From NCBI RefSeq assembly GCF_903819435.1, contig NZ_CAIJDP010000062.1, forward strand, positions 295,700-359,699: a DNA stretch of 64,000 nt, in the 5' to 3' direction. Each line of letters starts with the position of its first letter. Position 1 is the first letter of the stretch. The stretch comes from Flavobacterium salmonis (GTDB lineage: Bacteria > Bacteroidota > Bacteroidia > Flavobacteriales > Flavobacteriaceae). Below the pieces are notes generated by a model. That model had not been told where the DNA came from. It saw only the letters and a list, made by a program, of their open reading frames with translations, and searched no databases. Made by a program: the position numbers and the translations under genes. This document shows positions 59,848-64,000 of the stretch, one piece after another.

Positions 59848-60480
59848 ATGTTATCAAAAGAAATACAATTAGAGGTAAATAGAGGAGCAATGTTGCCTTT
59901 AATGGAAGAATTTTATACGATTCAGGGTGAAGGTTTTCATACGGGAACAGCGGCTTACTTTATACGAATTGGAGGTTGCGATGTAGGCTGTCATTGGTGT
60001 GATGTGAAAGAAAGTTGGAATGCAGCATTGCATCCGCCTACGAGTATCGATTTAATTGTGAAAAATGCTTCAATTTATGCCGATACAGTTGTAATAACAG
60101 GAGGTGAACCGTTAATGTGGGATATGACTTTTTTAACTCAGGAATTGAAAAATAAAAACCTGAAAGTCCATATTGAAACTTCAGGAGCATATCCGCTTAC
60201 AGGTACTTGGGATTGGATTTGTTTGTCGCCTAAAAAAAATAAATTACCCACTCAGACGGTTTACGCTAATGCGCATGAGTTAAAAGTAATTATTCATAAT
60301 AAACACGATTTTATCTTTGCCGAAGAACAAGCTGAACTTGTAAATGATGGTGCGATTTTATTTCTTCAGCCAGAATGGAGTAAAAAAGAAGAAATGACTC
60401 CGCTAATTGTTGATTATGTAATGAACAATCCAAAATGGAGGGTTTCACTTCAAACTCATAAATATTTGAACATACCATAA
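59848..60480 (+). CDS. queE: 7-carboxy-7-deazaguanine synthase
   Basis: This radical SAM enzyme contracts 6-carboxytetrahydropterin to 7-carboxy-7-deazaguanine in queuosine precursor synthesis. The 210-residue protein has EEFYTIQGEGFHTGTAAYFIRIGG followed by CDVGCHWC, the C-x3-C-x2-C motif for the 4Fe-4S cluster, then ITGGEPLMWDM. The C-terminal end LQPEWSKKEEM and VSLQTHKYLNIP is family-typical. queA is at 38565-39614 in this window; other queuosine genes are not seen here. Confidence 0.95.
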   Translation: MLSKEIQLEVNRGAMLPLMEEFYTIQGEGFHTGTAAYFIRIGGCDVGCHWCDVKESWNAALHPPTSIDLIVKNASIYADTVVITGGEPLMWDMTFLTQELKNKNLKVHIETSGAYPLTGTWDWICLSPKKNKLPTQTVYANAHELKVIIHNKHDFIFAEEQAELVNDGAILFLQPEWSKKEEMTPLIVDYVMNNPKWRVSLQTHKYLNIP

Positions 60481-60483
60481 AAC

Positions 60484-60516
60484 AAAAAAACTCTTCAAAT
60501 GAAGAGATTTTTTGTT
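60484..60516. terminator. Bidirectional terminator between queE and the DinB-like gene
   Basis: CTCTTC (60491-60496) and GAAGAG (60501-60506) form a stem with an AAAT loop and A7/T6 flanks on either side, so it can act on both convergent transcripts. Confidence 0.75.
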
Positions 60517-60537
60517 TTAACTCATTGGAAATAATGT

Positions 60538-61082
60538 TTATACCCAGTTTTTATCTTTTTTTAAAGATGTGATATGCGATAAATGATGATTTCCGTGCCA
60601 GGCATATAATCCAATCATTTGATTTATACTGATTTCAGAATTACTCTCCGGATGAATAAAAGATTTTTTTAAATCAGTTTCAGATAAACTTTTAAGGATA
60701 TAAGTTATTCTAAAATGCAAACCACTTAATAAATTCAGTGTAGGTTCGATAGGCATTTGTAAATTATCAGGCAGTTCGCTCCATAAAGTTTCATCGTAGG
60801 CTTTTATAACCGGATTATTTTCAGTCAATGCCCATTTAATTCTGATAAAACAATTCATATGGCTTTCTGCACAATGATGGATTACTTGACGAAGAGTCCA
60901 TCCTGCGGGGCGATATGGAGTGTTCAGTTGGTCGTCGCTTAAATGAATGATTTCTTTTTCAGTCTTTCAGGAAAAGTTGCTATTTCTTCAATTTTACTTG
61001 AAATATATCCGATGGTATATTTTGCAGGAACTTCAAATTTTCCTATTGGATATTTTAATTTTTCTAAATCAGATTCTTTCAT
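60538..61082 (-). pseudogene. DinB/YfiT-like putative metal-dependent hydrolase, one-base frameshift
   Basis: The minus-strand ATG at 61080-61082 starts MKESDLEKLKYPIGKFEVPA and KYTIGYISSKIEEIATFPER, the usual YfiT/DinB N-terminus. The frame then hits a stop after codon ~48. In another frame the protein continues EIIHLSDDQLNTPYRPAGWT ... QVIHHCAESHMNCFIRIKWA and ends WHGNHHLSHITSLKKDKNWV, with the family's His residues. The two halves meet at a run of five A (plus-strand T5 at 60955-60959); adding one base restores a ~180-residue protein. It is either a recent pseudogene, a programmed slip or a sequencing error. The methyltransferase gene ends 15 bases upstream on the same strand. Confidence 0.8.
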
Positions 61083-61097
61083 CGAGTATTTTTAATG

Positions 61098-61805
61098 TTA
61101 AATAAAAAGTCTGGCTAAATAATCATAATGCTCACCTTCTAAAATCAATTCGCATTTAAGTCCATTTGCAATTGCAGCATTTTGAAGTGTGTTGTAATCT
61201 AAATAAAGCCAGTCAAAAGGCTCTTCTTTTTCTCCTTTGTAGGATATATTAAAGACAAGTTCACCATAATAATCATTATTTGAGGGAATCCATTTTCCAC
61301 CATCCTCATCTTCATCAAACATATAAATAATATCTGAACTGTCGAGCAGGATTTGTCCGTCTTGATTTAAAAGTGATTTTAGTTTATACAAATACTTGTT
61401 ACAATTTTCTAATTTTCCAAAAATACCAACGCCATTCATTAATAATATAATGGTGTCAAATTTTTCTCCCTCAAAATCTAATATGTTTTGAACTTTGGCA
61501 TCTTTTACGCCTCTAAGTTTGCATGTTTCTATTGCTTTTTCAGAAATGTCAATCGAAATCACATCTAAATTGCGATCATTCTGTAGTGATAAGCTATGGC
61601 TTCCGGCTCCGCAGCCAACATCTAATATTTTTCCAGTGGCCAATTGTAGCGCTTTTTGTTCTATTTTAGGCATTTCGTTATAAGAACGAAATAAATAATC
61701 AATACTCATTTCATCTTCTTCTGAAATAGTGGTTTCGGTAATAATATCTTCAGGTGAATTATTGGTTTGAAAATCAAACATCGCTTTTCCAAAAAGATCT
61801 TTCAT
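61098..61805 (-). CDS. Class I SAM-dependent methyltransferase
   Basis: This 235-residue Rossmann-type methyltransferase has motif I GKILDVGCGAGSHSLSLQ, followed by acidic NLDVISIDISEKAIETCKLRG, FDTIILLMNGVGIFGKLENC and ILLDSSDIIYMFDEDEDGGKW. The substrate cannot be told. It is upstream of, and probably co-transcribed with, the frameshifted DinB-like gene, and divergent from the cysteine-cluster protein gene. Confidence 0.85.
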   Translation of the reverse strand: MKDLFGKAMFDFQTNNSPEDIITETTISEEDEMSIDYLFRSYNEMPKIEQKALQLATGKILDVGCGAGSHSLSLQNDRNLDVISIDISEKAIETCKLRGVKDAKVQNILDFEGEKFDTIILLMNGVGIFGKLENCNKYLYKLKSLLNQDGQILLDSSDIIYMFDEDEDGGKWIPSNNDYYGELVFNISYKGEKEEPFDWLYLDYNTLQNAAIANGLKCELILEGEHYDYLARLFI

Positions 61806-61879
61806 TGTAATTTAGTTCAAAGATTAAGGTTTCGAGTTTAAAGTTGTTTAATTTTGCAGATCAACTTTAAATAGTAAAC

Positions 61880-62374
61880 TTGAAACAGATTTTAAACAAC
61901 TTAAATAAGTTAGCCAAAGATAAGCATATCGAAAACAAAAAGTATTTTGATAAGCTGAAAAAGAAGCAACCTAAAAATTTAGATTATGTTATGCAGGATT
62001 TGCATGATGCCGAATTTAAAAAAACGGATTGTTTGCAATGTGCTAATTGTTGTAAGACAACCGGACCGTTATTTACTTTGGCTGATATTGAAAGGATTTC
62101 AAAATCTTTTAGGCAAAAACCACAGCAATTCATCGATCAATATCTTCGAATAGACGAAGATAAAGACTATGTTTTAAAAAGTGTTCCCTGTACTTTTCTT
62201 GACAATGAAAATTATTGTATGATTTATGATGTTCGTCCAAAGGCTTGTAGAGAATTTCCTCATACAGATCGGAAAAAGTTTCATCAAATTGCAGATCTTA
62301 CCTTAAAAAATGTTGCCATTTGTCCGGCTGCATATAATATTGTTGAAGAAATGAAAAAGAAACTTCCTTTATAA
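61880..62374 (+). CDS. YkgJ-family cysteine-cluster protein
   Basis: The 164-residue protein has CLQCANCCKTTGP (C-x2-C-x2-CC), VPCTFLDNENYCMIYDVRPKACREFPH and AICPAAYNIVEE, the Cys pattern of YkgJ/zinc or Fe-S cluster proteins of unknown function. The best start is the TTG at 61880, with MKQILNNLNKLAKDKHIENK; no ATG gives this full N-terminus and stop codons lie just upstream. It relates in style to the DUF3109 protein at 12264-12833. It is divergent from the methyltransferase. Confidence 0.82.
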   Translation: MKQILNNLNKLAKDKHIENKKYFDKLKKKQPKNLDYVMQDLHDAEFKKTDCLQCANCCKTTGPLFTLADIERISKSFRQKPQQFIDQYLRIDEDKDYVLKSVPCTFLDNENYCMIYDVRPKACREFPHTDRKKFHQIADLTLKNVAICPAAYNIVEEMKKKLPL

Positions 62375-62486
62375 GAATCTAAATAGGATCTAATTATTTT
62401 TAGGAACAATTCTTTTTTGGTTTTTTAGATGTACTTTTGAATTACACCAAATAAAATTATTAAATCAACATAAGACCAATCATAAA

Positions 62487-63722
62487 TTGAATTTAGAATA
62501 TTTTATAGCTAAAAGACTTATTGCTGCTAAAAATTACAAAAGCAGTATTTCGGCGCCAATTATCAAAATCGCTATTTCTGCTATTGCGATTGGTATTATT
62601 ATGATGTTGGTTTCGGTAGCAACAGGAATTGGATTGCAGAAAAAAATACGCGATAAAGTTTCAGCTTTCAACGGCCAGGTGATTATTTCGAATTATGATA
62701 ACAATAATTCTGAAGTAACATTGATTCCTATTTCTAAAAAACAAGATTTTTATCCCAATTTCAAATCAGTTCCAGATGTAAGTCATATTCAGGCTGTCGC
62801 AAGTAAAGCTGGAATAATTAGAACTGAAAAAGCTTTTGAAGGAATAATTTTTAAAGGAGTTGGGTCAGATTATGATTGGAATAATATAAAAGAATATTTA
62901 GTAGAAGGGAAATTACCTGATTTCTCTAAAAGTTTAAATGAAGAAGTTATAATTTCCAAATTTCTTGCTAATAGGCTTAATTTAAAAGTAGGCGATAACT
63001 TCAATACTTTTTTTATTAAAGAAGAGCAAGGCAAAATGCCAAATAGCCGCCGATTCAAAATTACAGGTGTTTTTAATTCAGGTTTTCAGGATTTCGATGC
63101 TACGTATATAATAGGAGACATTCGTCATATCCAAAGAATTAATAAATGGACTCCGGATCAGGTAGGAGCTTTTGAAGTTTTTGTAAAAGATTTTAATAAC
63201 ATCAAAACAACAGGTAATCAAATCTACGAGCAAACATCATCAAGTTTAGATACTAAAACTATAATTGAAAAATATAGTTATATTTTCGATTGGCTTCAGC
63301 TTTTCGATTTCAACATTATCGTTATTTTAGCCGTTATGATTTTGGTAGCAACAATAAACATGGTAGTTGCTTTATTAGTGCTAATTTTAGAACGTACACA
63401 AATGATTGGAATTCTAAAAGCACTGGGCGCGAATAACTGGACAGTGCGTAAAATATTTTTGTGCAATGCTTTTTATCTTATAATACGAGGACTGTTTTGG
63501 GGAAACTTAATAGGTATTTCAATATTGTTAATTCAACAGCAATTTGGAGTAGTTCAATTAAATCCCGAAAATTACTATGTTAATCAAGCGCCAGTTTATA
63601 TAAATTGGGCTTATGTAGCCTTGTTGAATTTAATGACTATAGTGATTTGTTTCTTAGCATTATTAATTCCCTCCTATATTATAACCAAGATTTCTCCCGT
63701 AAAAGCTATTCGTTTTGATTAG
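62487..63722 (+). CDS. FtsX/LolE-type ABC transporter permease
   Basis: The 411-residue permease starts at a TTG (62487) as NLEYFIAKRLIAAKNYKSSI after the initiator. It has a first membrane helix (APIIKIAISAIAIGIIMMLVSVATGIGLQ), a large periplasmic MacB/Lol-like domain (about 50-250), and three C-terminal helices: FNIIVILAVMILVATINMVVALLVL, the segment around NAFYLIIRGLFWGNLIGISIL, and ALLNLMTIVICFLALLIP. The cytoplasmic loop ERTQMIGILKALGANNWTVRKIF is the FtsX/LolE signature. The end SYIITKISPVKAIRFD is typical. The ATPase partner is not in the window. Lipoprotein export is the likely role by family. Confidence 0.9.
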   Translation: MNLEYFIAKRLIAAKNYKSSISAPIIKIAISAIAIGIIMMLVSVATGIGLQKKIRDKVSAFNGQVIISNYDNNNSEVTLIPISKKQDFYPNFKSVPDVSHIQAVASKAGIIRTEKAFEGIIFKGVGSDYDWNNIKEYLVEGKLPDFSKSLNEEVIISKFLANRLNLKVGDNFNTFFIKEEQGKMPNSRRFKITGVFNSGFQDFDATYIIGDIRHIQRINKWTPDQVGAFEVFVKDFNNIKTTGNQIYEQTSSSLDTKTIIEKYSYIFDWLQLFDFNIIVILAVMILVATINMVVALLVLILERTQMIGILKALGANNWTVRKIFLCNAFYLIIRGLFWGNLIGISILLIQQQFGVVQLNPENYYVNQAPVYINWAYVALLNLMTIVICFLALLIPSYIITKISPVKAIRFD

Positions 63723-64000
63723 CAAACTATAAGGAATGATATTGCGATTCCGATAGTTTTAACTTAGGTTTTTTATGCATATACTTGGTGTTTTAATTCT
63801 ATTTAATCTTCGAGTTTTGCATTCAAGTTTAGTAGTTATTTCCCGCCGTCCTTCCAAATCTTTTGTTTTGAACCCCAAAACAAAAGGATTTTCCCTCCTA
63901 TCCTACCGTCTGGACACAAAAATGTTTATATTTGAAAAAGCCAAATTTTGGAAGACAGACAATTTAAGGATTTAAAAGATCAGCGTTTATTAAGGAGGGG
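63723..64000. other. Window-end non-coding region
   Basis: The last 278 bases contain the third repeat copy (63838-63914) and a possible -7 box TATATTTG at 63927-63934, which may serve a gene starting beyond the window. No credible gene is visible here. Confidence 0.5.
63838..63914 (+). repeat. Structured intergenic repeat, copy 3
   Basis: ATTTCCCGCCGTCCTTCC leads to a hairpin AAATCTTTTGTTTTG / CAAAACAAAAGGATTT with an AACCC loop (63856-63891), then TCCCTCCTATCCTACCGTC. This aligns with the reverse complement of the element at 23275-23357 (GCTATCC, ATCTTTT, GAACCCC, AAAAGGAT, CTATC blocks) and with the decayed one at 39684. Confidence 0.6.

Noticed and set aside
63775..63975. Possible 66-residue gene at the window end.
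   Set aside because: It reads through the third repeat copy and ends without domain features.
1..64000. CRISPR array, tRNA or rRNA genes.
   Set aside because: No regularly spaced direct repeats, cloverleaf sequences or rRNA-like tracts were recognised by eye; a tRNAscan run would be decisive.

Overview
The window looks like a chromosomal segment of a Flavobacterium-type member of the Bacteroidota. This is inferred from the AT-rich sequence, Bacteroidota-style promoters (a TTG box about 19-22 bases before TAnnTTTG), and family content typical of the phylum: DUF3857 transglutaminase-like proteins, paired DUF1800/DUF1501 proteins, a SusC-type plug domain, an exbB-exbD-exbD-tonB cluster, DUF6157, and a bifunctional DAHP synthase/chorismate mutase. 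No tRNA, rRNA, CRISPR array, integrase or transposase was seen. The region reads as mostly core genome.

Layout. 1-6.3 kb: the 5' part of a large secreted or outer-membrane protein, a DUF5808 protein, aspartate kinase and a GNAT acetyltransferase on the minus strand, then fbp and a lipoprotein on the plus strand. 6.4-12.8 kb: TerB-like protein, an operon of HupE/UreJ-like protein, dCMP deaminase and S41 protease, small secreted proteins, a minus-strand FAD protein with a small membrane protein, MarC and DUF3109. 13.1-16.8 kb: class I ribonucleotide reductase (nrdB then nrdA). 17-18 kb: a lone KilA-N gene between two terminators. 18.2-20.7 kb: DUF1800/DUF1501 pair. 20.9-25.3 kb: an aromatic amino-acid operon (prephenate dehydratase, aminotransferase, prephenate dehydrogenase, DAHP synthase/chorismate mutase) preceded by an unlisted Phe/Tyr-rich leader peptide and a complete attenuator. 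25.5-28.9 kb: a mosaic VIT/TonB-linker/SusC-plug/DUF2135 protein. 29-38.2 kb: rsgA, dtd, three DUF3857 paralogues, a MazG-like protein and aroA. 38.5-53.6 kb: queA, kynU, a glycine-zipper lipoprotein, a 603-residue protein of unknown function, an AsmA-like protein, penicillin acylase, a VOC protein, an AraC-type regulator, DUF6157, kmo and a HerA-like ATPase. 54-59.7 kb: the TonB energising operon (exbB, two exbD, tonB, small membrane protein, PstS-like lipoprotein, TPR protein). 59.8-63.7 kb: queE, a frameshifted DinB/YfiT gene, a methyltransferase, a cysteine-cluster protein and an FtsX/LolE-type permease.

How the genes connect. DAHP synthase/chorismate mutase, prephenate dehydratase, prephenate dehydrogenase, the aminotransferase and aroA together cover entry into, and the Phe and Tyr ends of, aromatic biosynthesis. 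The leader peptide would tie expression of the four-gene operon to charged tRNA-Phe and tRNA-Tyr. kynU and kmo belong to the kynurenine route of tryptophan breakdown or NAD synthesis. queA and queE belong to queuosine synthesis. The TonB operon would power SusC-type receptors, and its TonB shares two linker sequence blocks, in swapped order, with the mosaic VIT protein 29 kb away.

Most interesting: the Phe/Tyr attenuator; the mosaic VIT protein with a plug but no barrel; two probable pseudo-transglutaminases beside an intact paralogue; three copies of a structured intergenic repeat; and a one-base frameshift in the DinB-like gene.
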